From Curvibacter sp. CHRR-16 (GTDB taxonomy: Bacteria > Pseudomonadota > Gammaproteobacteria > Burkholderiales > Burkholderiaceae_C): DNA of 64,000 nucleotides. The stretch lies in assembly GCF_018474005.1 (NCBI RefSeq), contig NZ_JAHCSH010000003.1, positions 310,001-374,000 on the forward strand, written 5' to 3'. Made by a program: the position numbers and the translations under genes. The notes beneath the pieces were generated by a model that worked only from the letters and a program-made list of their open reading frames with translations, was not told where the DNA came from and made no database searches. How positions within the stretch are numbered: position 1 is the first letter of the stretch; each line of letters begins with the position of its first letter. This document shows, in pieces, positions 35,642-44,274 of this stretch.

Positions 35642-35890
35642 TTACTGACTGCATAGCGCGGCAAGTTGAGTGAAGAAATCTATTGCTACATGGATGTCAT
35701 CTTGAGTCTCTCCATCCCACTCTTCAACTGCTTCCAACTCGGCACGAAGCTTTGCAATGCGAATATGTATTTCAGCCACCTCGGTTGGGCCGCATTTCGC
35801 CGCAATTGCGGGCGATCGTGTCTGCGGAATGGACTGGCCTATAGCGAGACCTTCTTTTGCAGTAAGAAGCAGACTTTGTAAGTTGCTCAT
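35642..35890 (-). CDS. small hypothetical protein (cassette ORF)
   Basis: 82 residues, probably soluble and helical (IHIRIAKLRAELEAVEEWDGETQDD, acidic). Not recognised. The ATG at 35890 lies 6 bp behind a GTTGAAC box, and the stop is 4 bp before the attC-like site 1, so the unit has cassette layout. A longer frame from 35956 would run through the box and was not used. Confidence 0.55.
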   Translation of the reverse strand: MSNLQSLLLTAKEGLAIGQSIPQTRSPAIAAKCGPTEVAEIHIRIAKLRAELEAVEEWDGETQDDIHVAIDFFTQLAALCSQ

Positions 35891-35896
35891 TTTGAC

Positions 35897-35993
35897 GTTC
35901 AACTTTGTTGTAGACGCCGAATCACGGGATATGCCTGTCCGTCCGGCGGATAACATGGTTTGCGATGATTAATTATGACCAGCCATCCTAACG
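35897..35993 (-). other. weak third attC-like site
   Basis: The R' box GTTGAAC (35903-35897) matches GTTRRRY. The only candidate R'' (GTTAAAC, overlapping the DUF1176 stop codon) misses one position. GTTGAAC is 6/7 identical to the reverse complement of the R'' of attC-like site 1, as expected for both ends of one cassette. Confidence 0.3.
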
Positions 35994-37100
35994 TTTAACC
36001 ACCTCCCACACCAAGGTGGGCAAATCCCACGCGCCGCCTGCCATGCCACGGCACATGCCGGTGGTGCTGGCGAGGGTTTGTACAAATTGTTTGCCATCCC
36101 ATGACCATGCGCTGCGGGAAAAGCAGTCGCCTATGCCGCGGCCCTTTTGGTAACCCATGATTTCGCCGTTTTGGTCGTCGCTTCCCTCATCGGTAACGAA
36201 TGTGGCGGCGTAGGGTGGTTTGTCTTCCATGACCCAGTAGCCGTTGCCCGCGTTGTAGGCGGCTAGCCAGCATTCGGTGCTTACCAGCAGGCGGTGGCTG
36301 TCTAAGCGGGTAATGCTCAGTTCGGGCGGACCGTCTTGGGGGCTGCGCTCGTTGAGTTGATCACTGAGGCGGTCGCAGTTGGTGTCGGGGTTGGCTTTGA
36401 GCCATGCGCGCAGCACGGGCAGCAGGCGGGGGGCCAGTTTGCTGTCGCTGGCGCGGGCGGGTGCCAGGGGCGGCACCACCAAGCGCGGCGTGGGTTTGGC
36501 GGCAGGCACTTCGGTCTCTGGCCGCTGGCCTTTGCGCACCAGCGCGCCGGGCGTGCCCACGCGGCCTTGCACATCGTCCATCTTGAGCAGCACAGCGGCG
36601 CTGCCGTTGTCGGACACGCGCCAGACGGTTTTGCCAGACACAAACTCTATGCGTGCCTTGCGGGCCAAGGCTGCCAGCAAAGCGGTGGTTTGGCGTGGCA
36701 GCAGGGCAGCGCTTTCGGCCTTGGCATCAAAGGGCACGGCCCCCAAGTCTTTGCCGTTGAGCCGCATGCGTACGTCCTTGCCGAGCAGCCCGTCATCGGG
36801 CAGTTCCAGCCGCACCCGCGCCTCCACGGCGGTGCCTGGGCCTGCAGCGCGGGTTAGCAGCAGCGAGGCGGGCGGGCTCTCGTTGTTGTCGTCTTCGGGG
36901 TACTCGGTTTGGTAGCCCGCTGCGCGGCAGGTGCCGGTGTTGTCGCAGGCCAGTTCCCAGTCGTCTTTGTCAAAGCCGGGGCCGGGCTGGGGTTCTGCGG
37001 CACAGTTGCTTGGCAGGTTCCACAGGACGCACAGGAGCAATGCTATGCGCAGTTGTATAAGCACTTTTATGCTCCGTAAATGCTGCGAGGATGGATTCAT
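35988..37100 (-). CDS. DUF1176-family secreted protein
   Basis: About 370 residues with an N-terminal signal peptide (IALLLCVLWNLPSNCAA). The body matches my memory of DUF1176 proteins: WELACDNTGTCRAAGY, two-part beta-rich domain, DGKQFV. Function is unknown; members are periplasmic. ATG codons at 37130 and 37100 are both possible. The first overlaps the preceding MocR gene stop, the second leaves a cleaner signal peptide. Confidence 0.75.
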   Translation of the reverse strand: MNPSSQHLRSIKVLIQLRIALLLCVLWNLPSNCAAEPQPGPGFDKDDWELACDNTGTCRAAGYQTEYPEDDNNESPPASLLLTRAAGPGTAVEARVRLELPDDGLLGKDVRMRLNGKDLGAVPFDAKAESAALLPRQTTALLAALARKARIEFVSGKTVWRVSDNGSAAVLLKMDDVQGRVGTPGALVRKGQRPETEVPAAKPTPRLVVPPLAPARASDSKLAPRLLPVLRAWLKANPDTNCDRLSDQLNERSPQDGPPELSITRLDSHRLLVSTECWLAAYNAGNGYWVMEDKPPYAATFVTDEGSDDQNGEIMGYQKGRGIGDCFSRSAWSWDGKQFVQTLASTTGMCRGMAGGAWDLPTLVWEVVKR

Positions 37101-37114
37101 AACAGGGAGAGTTT

Positions 37115-38473
37115 TTACAGACTGTTCCATTGCACCACTTCGCGTACGGTGTGCAAAGCTTTTTCTAGATCGGGGTACGACACTGAACCTAATGCCAAGC
37201 GCAGCGCCTGCGGTTCCTGTTGCGTGGTGGCAAATGGAGCTGCGGTGGATACTGCGATGCCCTGTGCAAGCAATTCTGTGGCGATGCGATCGGCCCTAGC
37301 CTCACCAGTGAGTGGTAACCAAACGAAGTAAGACTGGGTATGGCTGTCGGTGCTCAGTCCTTGCAGAGCCTGCTTGGCAATTTGCTGCCGCGCCGTGGCA
37401 TCTTGGCGTTTGCGATTTTGCAGATGCAGCGCTGTTCCGTCATTGAGCCATTGGCACACCAATCCTGTCATGAGACTGGGCACGTTCCACGCTGTCGCAT
37501 GGATGGCTTTTTCAATAGATCCCAGCCATGGGCGGGGCGCGACCACGTAGCCCACACGCAGTCCGGTGGCTATGTTTTTGGAGAACCCCGCGACATGCAC
37601 CGTACGTTCTGGTGCGAGCATCACGATCGGGGTAGGGGCTGGGTCGGCTAGGAATGCATAGGCCGCATCCTCAATGAGCAGGAGATCGTGGCGCCGTGCC
37701 AACTCCACCAATCGTTCGCGCTGGGTGAGGGACATGACCCGGCCTGTGGGGTTGTGGATGCTTGGCATGCAGTACACCGCACGTATCTTGCGCTGGGTGC
37801 AATACCCTGCTAGCGCCTCTATGGTGTCGGACTGGTCGGTGCTTTTGCCCATAGGCAGGGGCAACAGTTCTAGCTGTAAGCTGAGTGCCAGTGTTTTGAA
37901 GCCTGAGTAGGTCAAGGCATCCACGGCGACCACATCACCGGGGCGTAGCAAACCAATGGCTGTGCACGCCAAACCGTGCTGAGCACCATTGACCACCAGT
38001 ACTTGCTCTTTAGGCACCTGCACTTGCTGGCTTTGCAGGTAGCGTGCAATGGCTTCGCGCTCATGCAGTCGTCCAGCGTGGGGCTGGTAACGCAGCACAG
38101 CTTGCAGGTCGCCACTGTGCGCCATGCGTCCTAAGGCCTGGCGCAGCAGCTGGGTTTCCTCTCCTAGCAGCGGGTAGTTGAAGCTCAGATCCAGCGCATC
38201 GGTCGACAGTGTTTTTTGCCAACTGCCATGTCCTTCGGGTAAGTCAAGGTCGCGTACAAACGTGCCGCGCCCCGTTTCCCCGCTGACCAGCCCCATGGCT
38301 TGCAGTTCTGCATACACCCGCGTAGCGGTCACCAAAGCAATGCCTTCGCGCTTGGCCAATGTGCGCAGTGGCGGCAATCGTTTCCCAGCAGGTAGCGTGC
38401 CTTGGCGAATTTGCAGTGCGAATTGATCGACCAGTTGTTTGTAGCGTTGGGTGGGCATGGCCAATGTATCCAT
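37115..38473 (-). CDS. MocR-type GntR/aminotransferase transcriptional regulator
   Basis: 452 residues: a GntR winged helix (about 10-75, AGKRLPPLRTLAKREGIAL) joined to a fold-type I aminotransferase domain with the PLP-binding lysine in AGFSKNIATGLRVGY. MocR regulators usually control a divergent gene. Here the 68-bp intergenic region faces a DJ-1/PfpI gene and a PaiB-like flavin protein. The ATG at 38473 was chosen; one five codons downstream is possible. Confidence 0.88.
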   Translation of the reverse strand: MDTLAMPTQRYKQLVDQFALQIRQGTLPAGKRLPPLRTLAKREGIALVTATRVYAELQAMGLVSGETGRGTFVRDLDLPEGHGSWQKTLSTDALDLSFNYPLLGEETQLLRQALGRMAHSGDLQAVLRYQPHAGRLHEREAIARYLQSQQVQVPKEQVLVVNGAQHGLACTAIGLLRPGDVVAVDALTYSGFKTLALSLQLELLPLPMGKSTDQSDTIEALAGYCTQRKIRAVYCMPSIHNPTGRVMSLTQRERLVELARRHDLLLIEDAAYAFLADPAPTPIVMLAPERTVHVAGFSKNIATGLRVGYVVAPRPWLGSIEKAIHATAWNVPSLMTGLVCQWLNDGTALHLQNRKRQDATARQQIAKQALQGLSTDSHTQSYFVWLPLTGEARADRIATELLAQGIAVSTAAPFATTQQEPQALRLALGSVSYPDLEKALHTVREVVQWNSL

Positions 38474-38541
38474 GACAATTTTTTGATTGTATTGAATAAG
38501 ATGCTTAGCATGCACTTGTCAAACAACAAAAGGCCCAAACC

Positions 38542-39165
38542 ATGCACATCACCATCCTCACCTTCGACGGCTTTAACGAGCTGGACTCCTTCGTCGCCCT
38601 GGGCGTGCTGCGGCGTGCGCGCCACGCCAACTGGCCGGGCGCTGCCGATTGGCGCGTGAGCATTTGCTGCCCGCAGCAGCAGGTGACGTCCATGAACGGC
38701 GTCACCGTCCACGCCCAAAGCCTGCTGGAAGAGGCCCGCCACGCCGACGCTGTGCTGGTGGGCAGCGGCCTGCAAACGCGCCAGATCGCGCAAGACGATG
38801 CCCTGCTGGCGCGCCTGCAGCTAGACCCCAGCCGCCAGCTGGTGGCCAGCCAGTGCTCGGGCGCTTTGCTGCTGGCCAAGCTGGGCCTGCTGCAGCACGT
38901 GCCCGCCTGCACCGACCTGACCACCAAGCCCTGGGTGCAAGAGGCCGGGGTAGAGGTGCTGGCGCAGCCCTTTTTTGCCCGGGGCAATGTGGCTACGGCT
39001 GGGGGCTGCTTGTCCGCGCCCTATGTGGCGGCGTGGCTCATCGCCCGCCTGCTGGGCGAGCAGGGCCCCGCAGTGGCCCGCGAGGCCCTGCACTACGTGG
39101 CCCCGGTAGGCGAGAAAGACGCTTACGTGGCGCAGGCCATGGCCAACATCGAGCCCTACCTGTAA
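38542..39165 (+). CDS. DJ-1/PfpI family protein
   Basis: Flavodoxin-like protein of 207 residues. The nucleophile elbow is SQCSGALLL with the conserved Cys, with ILTFDGFNELD at the start. Members include glyoxalase-III-like, chaperone-like and amidotransferase-related proteins; the exact activity is not predictable. Divergent from a MocR regulator that is its likely controller, and 28 bp ahead of the PaiB-like gene. Confidence 0.87.
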   Translation: MHITILTFDGFNELDSFVALGVLRRARHANWPGAADWRVSICCPQQQVTSMNGVTVHAQSLLEEARHADAVLVGSGLQTRQIAQDDALLARLQLDPSRQLVASQCSGALLLAKLGLLQHVPACTDLTTKPWVQEAGVEVLAQPFFARGNVATAGGCLSAPYVAAWLIARLLGEQGPAVAREALHYVAPVGEKDAYVAQAMANIEPYL

Positions 39166-39193
39166 GGGCGGGTTCAACCGTATATTCAGGGCC

Positions 39194-39844
39194 ATGACCT
39201 ACATCCCCCCGCACTTTGCCCAAAACGATGCCAGCGCCATGCAGGCTTTGTTGCGCGACTTCCCGCTGGGCACATGGGTGCTGTCCACGGCGGATGGTTT
39301 GCAGGCGCACCACATACCGTGGGTGCTGGACACCACGCGTGGCGCGCACGGCACGCTGCTGGGGCATGTGGCGCGGGCCAACACGGTGTGGCAAGAGCTG
39401 GGTTTTGAGACGCTGGTGGTGTTCCAAGGCCCATCGGCCTACATATCGCCCAACTGGTACCCCAGCAAGCGCGAGCATGGCCGCGCCGTGCCCACCTACA
39501 ACTACGACGTGGTGCACATCCACGGCGTAGCACAGGTGGTGGAGGACAAGGCGCAGACGCTGGCCATCATGGAGCGGCTGACCAACACTTTTGAAGCCGC
39601 CCAACCCAAGCCGTGGCGCGTAGCCGATGCGCCGTCCGATTACCTAGAGCAGATGCTGGCCGCCATCGTCGCTATCGAAATCCCCATAGACCGCTGGGTA
39701 GGCAAGCGCAAAGCCAGCCAAAACCGCAGTCCTGCCGACCGCGCTGGCGTGGTGCAGGGCTTGCGGGAGCAGCCTCATGCCCAGAGCAGTACTGCAGTGA
39801 CTGCCATGGCCGATCTAGTCCAACACGACGCCCACCAGCCGTGA
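39194..39844 (+). CDS. FMN-binding PaiB-family protein
   Basis: Split-barrel flavin-binding protein of 216 residues. Family signatures: MTYIPPHFAQND, ARANTVWQEL, AYISPNWYPSK, VPTYNYDVVHIHG, VGKRKASQNRS. Named after the Bacillus PaiB repressor, but many members are probably FMN enzymes. It overlaps the next gene by 4 bp (GTGA). Confidence 0.9.
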   Translation: MTYIPPHFAQNDASAMQALLRDFPLGTWVLSTADGLQAHHIPWVLDTTRGAHGTLLGHVARANTVWQELGFETLVVFQGPSAYISPNWYPSKREHGRAVPTYNYDVVHIHGVAQVVEDKAQTLAIMERLTNTFEAAQPKPWRVADAPSDYLEQMLAAIVAIEIPIDRWVGKRKASQNRSPADRAGVVQGLREQPHAQSSTAVTAMADLVQHDAHQP

Positions 39845-41631
39845 GCGACGCGGCACCTTCATCGCGGCGGCGGTTTTTGCAGTCATCGCTCACTGTGGGA
39901 GCAGCTAGCGCGGCAGGTGTTGGTTTGGCTGGCTGTGACGCCAGCGGTTTGCGTGGCTCGGTGAGCGACTGGTGGCGCGGCCAGTCACAGAGCGTGGAGC
40001 ACATCGGCGGCGGCTTTGTGGACGACAACTGGCAGCGCGGCCATTGGCTGCGCGACCGCACGCAGGCCGTGCCAGAACCCACTGTGCAGCGGCGTGTGCA
40101 GGTGCTCATAGCAGGCGGTGGGGTGGCGGGGCTGGCTGCAGCGCGGGCGCTGCGCCTGCGCGGGGTAGACGACTTTGCCCTGCTGGAGCTGGAAGACAGC
40201 GCTGGCGGCAACGCCCGCAGCACCCGCCTGCAGGGGCTGGCCTGCCCCATGGGTGCGCACTACCTGCCAGTGCCCGGCGACAGCGCGCACGAGGTGCAAG
40301 ACCTGCTGGAAGACCTGGGCCTGCGCCGCCGCGTGGCTGGGCGCTGGGTGCTGGACGAGCGCACCCTGTGCCACAGCCCGCAAGAGCGCCTGTGGATAGG
40401 CGGCCAGTGGCAAGACGGCCTGCTGCCCCTGCTGGGCGTGGGCGAGCGCACGCTGGCCCAGTACCGCCAGCTAGCCCTCACCATCGCCCAACTGCGGCGC
40501 AGCGTGCGCTGGAGCATGCCTGCAGTAAAAACGCCGCTACAGCCCGTGCAGCAAGCTCTGGCAGCTATTAATTTTGTAGCATGGCTGGATGCCCAAGGGC
40601 TGGACGACCCGCACCTGCGCTGGTACCTGAATTACTGCTGCCAAGACGACTACGGCGCGGGTGCGGCCACCGTGTCGGCCTGGGCCGGGCTGCACTACTT
40701 TGCCGCCCGCCACGGCTTTGCTGCACCCGGCGTGGAGCGCAGCGCAGAGGACGCCAGCGAAGGCCTCTTCACCTGGCCCGAGGGCAATGCCTGGCTCACG
40801 CGCCAACTGGCTGCGCCGCTGGGCGAGCGGCTGCACACCGCGCAGGTGGTGCTGCGCATTGCCCCGCAGCGCCACGGGGTGCAGGTGGATGCGTGGGACT
40901 TTGCCCGCCAGCAGGCCGTGCGCTGGACGGCCCAGCAGGTGGTGGTGGCCCTGCCTGCCCACGTGGCCGCGCGCGTGGTGCAGCCCAGCCTGCCGTGGCT
41001 GGAGCAGGCGCGTGCACTGGTGCACGCCCCGTGGCTGGTGGCCAACCTGCACCTGCGCAGCGCCCTGCACGACAAACCCGGCGCTGCCCCCAGTTGGGAC
41101 AACGTGCTCTACGGCCAGCCCAATCTGGGCTATGTGGACGCCCAGCACCAAAGCCTGCACCCGGTGCCCGGCGCTACGGTGCTGACGTACTACCGTGCGC
41201 TGATGGATACGCCATGGAACGAAACCGTCCCCGCTGCGGGCACTCTGCCCCCCGCCCAAGCCGCACTGCAGGCCCGCCGCCACCTGCTGCAAACGCCGTG
41301 GGCCGACTGGCGCAGCCGCATCGTGGCCGAACTGGCCGCCGCCCACCACGACTTGCCCGCCAAAGCGACCGAGCTGCGCATCACCCGCCACGGCCACGCC
41401 ATGGCCGTGCCGTTGCCGCAAAAAAGTGGGCAAATCGGCCTCTACAGCACATACAGCAAGCTGGGGGTGCTATCAAAAAGAGAGCAAACAACCGCTCTGC
41501 ACACGCCCCGCGTGCGCGCCCAGTACGCGCTGGCTACCGACCGCCTGCTGTTTGCGCACAGCGATTGGGCGGGCTACAGCGTGTTTGAAGAGGCCTTTAC
41601 CTTGGGGCACTGGGCAGGCTCGCTGGCCTGA
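39841..41631 (+). CDS. Tat-exported FAD-dependent amine-oxidase-like lipoprotein
   Basis: 596 residues from a GTG. Twin-arginine signal SSRRRFLQSS, hydrophobic stretch and lipobox GLAGC predict a periplasmic lipoprotein. Then a Rossmann FAD site VLIAGGGVAGLAAARALR and the flavin amine oxidase pattern (LELEDSAGGNARS, PMGAHYLPVPG). The C-terminal FAD motif is near HSDWAGYSVFEEAF. From memory this family co-occurs with membrane aminopropyltransferase/DUF350/SPFH genes; here that operon ends 5.8 kb upstream. An embedded repeat lies at 40527-40580. Confidence 0.85.
   Translation: MSDAAPSSRRRFLQSSLTVGAASAAGVGLAGCDASGLRGSVSDWWRGQSQSVEHIGGGFVDDNWQRGHWLRDRTQAVPEPTVQRRVQVLIAGGGVAGLAAARALRLRGVDDFALLELEDSAGGNARSTRLQGLACPMGAHYLPVPGDSAHEVQDLLEDLGLRRRVAGRWVLDERTLCHSPQERLWIGGQWQDGLLPLLGVGERTLAQYRQLALTIAQLRRSVRWSMPAVKTPLQPVQQALAAINFVAWLDAQGLDDPHLRWYLNYCCQDDYGAGAATVSAWAGLHYFAARHGFAAPGVERSAEDASEGLFTWPEGNAWLTRQLAAPLGERLHTAQVVLRIAPQRHGVQVDAWDFARQQAVRWTAQQVVVALPAHVAARVVQPSLPWLEQARALVHAPWLVANLHLRSALHDKPGAAPSWDNVLYGQPNLGYVDAQHQSLHPVPGATVLTYYRALMDTPWNETVPAAGTLPPAQAALQARRHLLQTPWADWRSRIVAELAAAHHDLPAKATELRITRHGHAMAVPLPQKSGQIGLYSTYSKLGVLSKREQTTALHTPRVRAQYALATDRLLFAHSDWAGYSVFEEAFTLGHWAGSLA
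40527..40580 (-). repeat. 54-bp palindromic repeat inside a coding region, copy B
   Basis: On the minus strand: GCTACAAAATTAATAGC core, then CACGGGCTGTAGCGGC and GTTTTT. It is gap-free and similar to copy A (32790-32843). It encodes part of the FAD protein (PLQPVQQALAAINFVA) without breaking the frame. A shorter related A/T palindrome (GCTATCAAAAAGAGAGC, about 41468-41484) occurs in the same gene. Confidence 0.6.
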
Positions 41632-41635
41632 TGGC

Positions 41636-41662
41636 GCACTGGCTGCGCAGCGCCGCCAGTGC
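41636..41662. other. hairpin after the FAD lipoprotein gene
   Basis: Perfect 8-bp stem GCACTGGC / GCCAGTGC with an 11-nt loop, just past the stop. No T tract, so it is not a standard terminator; possibly an mRNA-stabilising structure. Confidence 0.4.
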
Positions 41663-41713
41663 AACAATGCTTGCAGGCCCAGTTGTTGGCTTGTCACACA
41701 GGAGGATTGCCCC

Positions 41714-42262
41714 ATGCCATGCTTTATTGACCGTGCAGCGGCCCGTGGGGTGGCGCTGCGGCTGGCCACCGTTGCCATGATGGCCGTCACCGCGTCTGTG
41801 GCCATGGCCAGCCCAGTGCAAGAGTCCACGCTGGATGCGTTTTTCCGCGTCACCCGCCAGCAAGAAGACTTGCAGGCCATAGCCGCCCAAGTGGGCAACA
41901 TGACCGACTTGGCCCTGCGCCAAAGCCTGCAAGGCCAAACCCTCAACGAAGCGCAGTTGCAAGCGCTGGCCAAAATGCGCCAGCGCACCATGGCGGTGCT
42001 GGGCGAGCAGCTCGCGTGGGAGCGTTTGCGGCCCGAGGTATCGGTTTTCTACAAAAATACCTTCAGCGACGAAGAGCTGCGCGCCATCACCGCCTTTTAC
42101 GAAACGCCCGCTGGGCAAGCCCTGTTGCTGAAAATGCCGCAAGTGCTGCAGCAAAGCCGCCAAGCCGGGCAGCGCGCGGCGGTGATGATCAAGCCCCAGC
42201 TCGACAAAATCCGCCAAGAAGCGGCCGAAGAGCTCAAGGCAGCGCAGCGTAACGGTTTGTAG
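41714..42262 (+). CDS. DUF2059 secreted protein
   Basis: 182 residues with a signal peptide (ending ASVAMASPVQ). The DUF2059 helical domain lies in the C-terminal half (FYKNTFSDEELRAITAFYETPAGQ). Function unknown. The ATG at 41714 has an excellent AGGAGGATT site; the longer upstream frame overlaps the FAD gene and was rejected. Confidence 0.87.
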   Translation: MPCFIDRAAARGVALRLATVAMMAVTASVAMASPVQESTLDAFFRVTRQQEDLQAIAAQVGNMTDLALRQSLQGQTLNEAQLQALAKMRQRTMAVLGEQLAWERLRPEVSVFYKNTFSDEELRAITAFYETPAGQALLLKMPQVLQQSRQAGQRAAVMIKPQLDKIRQEAAEELKAAQRNGL

Positions 42263-42350
42263 CGCAGCCGCTGCGTGGCCTGTTTTCTGCTTGCCGTACG
42301 CAGCCGTGTTGGACGGTGGTTTTCTCTCTTACACAACGAAAGGATATGAC

Positions 42351-43154
42351 ATGAACACAGTGTGGATGCGTGTATGCGCCATGGGCTTGGTGCTCGGCAC
42401 AATCATGGGCGGTGCCCATGCCCAAAGTGCGGCTCCAGCAGCCGATGCCAAGGCATCGCGTTTGGATGCCGTTATCAAAGCAGGCCGCATTCGCGTCTGC
42501 TCGCCCGGCGACTACAAGCCCTTTAGCCTGCAGCGCCCCGATGGCGGTTTTGAAGGACTGGACCTAGACCTGATCGGCGCTGCCGCCAAAGCGCTGGGCG
42601 TAGAGGTGGAGATGGTCAAAACCACCTGGAGCACGCTGCTCAAAGACACAGCCGAGAAGTGCGATGTGGGCATTGGCGGTATCTCCGTCTCGCTGGAGCG
42701 GCAAAAGCAGGCTTACTTCACCAGCGCCTACATGGTCAACGGCAAAGCGCCCATTACCCGCTGTGAAAACGTCAAGCGCTTCCAAACCGTGGCCGACATC
42801 GACAAACCCGGCGTCACCGTCATCGAGAACCCCGGTGGCAGCAACGAGCGCTTTGCCCGCGCCAACTTCAAGCAGGCCAAGATCGTCATCTTCAACGACA
42901 ACGTGACCATCTTTGACGAAATCCTCAAAGGCAATGCCGATGTGATGATTTCCGAATCCGTCGAAACCGTGGTGCAACAGTCTCTGCGCCCCGGCCTGTG
43001 CGCGGTCAACCCCGACAAACCGCTGCAGTACGGCGAGATGGCATGGCTGCTGCCCCGTGGCGACGAGGTGTTCAAGGCCTGGATGGACCAGTGGCTGCAC
43101 TTGGCCAAAGCCACTGGCGAGTACGACCGCATAGTGGGTCGCTGGATTAAGTAA
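42351..43154 (+). CDS. periplasmic SBP_bac_3-fold protein, PheC (cyclohexadienyl dehydratase)-like
   Basis: 267 residues with a signal peptide (cleavage after GGAHAQ). The type-II periplasmic binding fold resembles amino-acid receptors, but the C-terminal part [15 protein letters not shown]...[17 protein letters not shown]...[17 protein letters not shown] matches PheC-type cyclohexadienyl/arogenate dehydratases, which make phenylpyruvate or phenylalanine. No transporter permease or ATPase gene is adjacent, which favours an enzyme. I cannot exclude an orphan receptor. Confidence 0.75.
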   Translation: MNTVWMRVCAMGLVLGTIMGGAHAQSAAPAADAKASRLDAVIKAGRIRVCSPGDYKPFSLQRPDGGFEGLDLDLIGAAAKALGVEVEMVKTTWSTLLKDTAEKCDVGIGGISVSLERQKQAYFTSAYMVNGKAPITRCENVKRFQTVADIDKPGVTVIENPGGSNERFARANFKQAKIVIFNDNVTIFDEILKGNADVMISESVETVVQQSLRPGLCAVNPDKPLQYGEMAWLLPRGDEVFKAWMDQWLHLAKATGEYDRIVGRWIK

Positions 43155-43195
43155 AAAAGGCCATACTCACGCCTCTGTACCTAGGAGACGTTGCC

Positions 43196-44200
43196 ATGCC
43201 TGCTTACCGTTTTCCCACCCCACCTGCTAGCGACATTACCCCGCGTGAGGCTTGGCAAAACCGCCGCCAGTGGCTGCAAAGCGCCGCCACAGCCGCTGCA
43301 GCGGGTACGGCCTTGGCAGGTGGCTTGGGCCAAGGGCTGGCGCAGGCCCAAAGCTTCACACCTACCGCTGGGCCGGGTCGTTTGGCCAAGCTGCCCGGCC
43401 AGCGCAGCAGCGTGGCAGGGGCCTATGTGGTGGACAAGCCCACCAGCTACAAAGACGTCACCAACTACAACAACTTCTACGAGTTCTCCACCGACAAGGC
43501 TTCGCCCGCCGGCATGGCTGGCAGCCTCAAAACCCGCCCGTGGACGGTGGTGGTGGATGGTGCCGTGCGCAAGCCGCGCACCTTGGGCATAGAGGAGTTG
43601 CTCAAGCTCAGCCCCATGGAAGAGCGCATTTACCGCCTGCGCTGCGTGGAGGGGTGGTCCATGGTCATCCCGTGGGTGGGCTACTCGCTGGCCGACTTGC
43701 TCAAGCAGGTGGAGCCGCTGGGCAATGCCAAGTACGTGGAATTCACCACCCTGGCCGATAAGGCGCAAATGCCCGGTGTGGCCCATGACGTGCTGAACTG
43801 GCCCTACACCGAAGGCCTGCGCTTGGACGAGGCCATGCACCCGCTCACGCTGCTGGCTTTTGGTTTGTATGGCGAAGTCATGCCCAACCAAAACGGCGCT
43901 CCGCTGCGCCTGGTGGTGCCGTGGAAATACGGGTTCAAGAGCGCCAAGTCACTGGTGCGCATCCGCCTGACCGAGAAGCAACCCATCAACAGTTGGCAAG
44001 CTGCCAACCCGGTCGAGTACGGCTTTTATTCCAACGTGAACCCCGGCGTAGACCACCCCCGCTGGAGCCAAGCGACCGAACGCCGCATAGGCGACGATGG
44101 CGGCCTGTTCGCCAAACGCCGCCCCACCCAACTGTTCAACGGCTACGAAGCGCAGGTGGGGCAGTTGTATGCGGGGATGGATTTGCGGAAGTTTTATTGA
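43196..44200 (+). CDS. msrP: periplasmic protein-methionine-sulfoxide reductase catalytic subunit
   Basis: Molybdopterin enzyme of 334 residues (YedY family) that repairs oxidised methionines in periplasmic proteins. A Tat signal (NRRQWLQSA with a following hydrophobic stretch) precedes the sulfite-oxidase-like domain with the Mo-ligand Cys in [11 protein letters not shown] and [19 protein letters not shown] at the end. Its membrane partner msrQ normally follows directly but is found 4 kb downstream here. Confidence 0.95.
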   Translation: MPAYRFPTPPASDITPREAWQNRRQWLQSAATAAAAGTALAGGLGQGLAQAQSFTPTAGPGRLAKLPGQRSSVAGAYVVDKPTSYKDVTNYNNFYEFSTDKASPAGMAGSLKTRPWTVVVDGAVRKPRTLGIEELLKLSPMEERIYRLRCVEGWSMVIPWVGYSLADLLKQVEPLGNAKYVEFTTLADKAQMPGVAHDVLNWPYTEGLRLDEAMHPLTLLAFGLYGEVMPNQNGAPLRLVVPWKYGFKSAKSLVRIRLTEKQPINSWQAANPVEYGFYSNVNPGVDHPRWSQATERRIGDDGGLFAKRRPTQLFNGYEAQVGQLYAGMDLRKFY

Positions 44201-44274
44201 GGCGTGCTGCGAGGCAGAACACACGTCTGCATTGACCTTACGATGCAGCCCAATTGCTATTGGGAGGTAAGACC

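Noticed and set aside
36317-36915. Overlapping frames opposite DUF1176
   Set aside because: Ala/Arg/Gly-rich antisense frames with no motif; the secreted DUF1176 protein explains the region.
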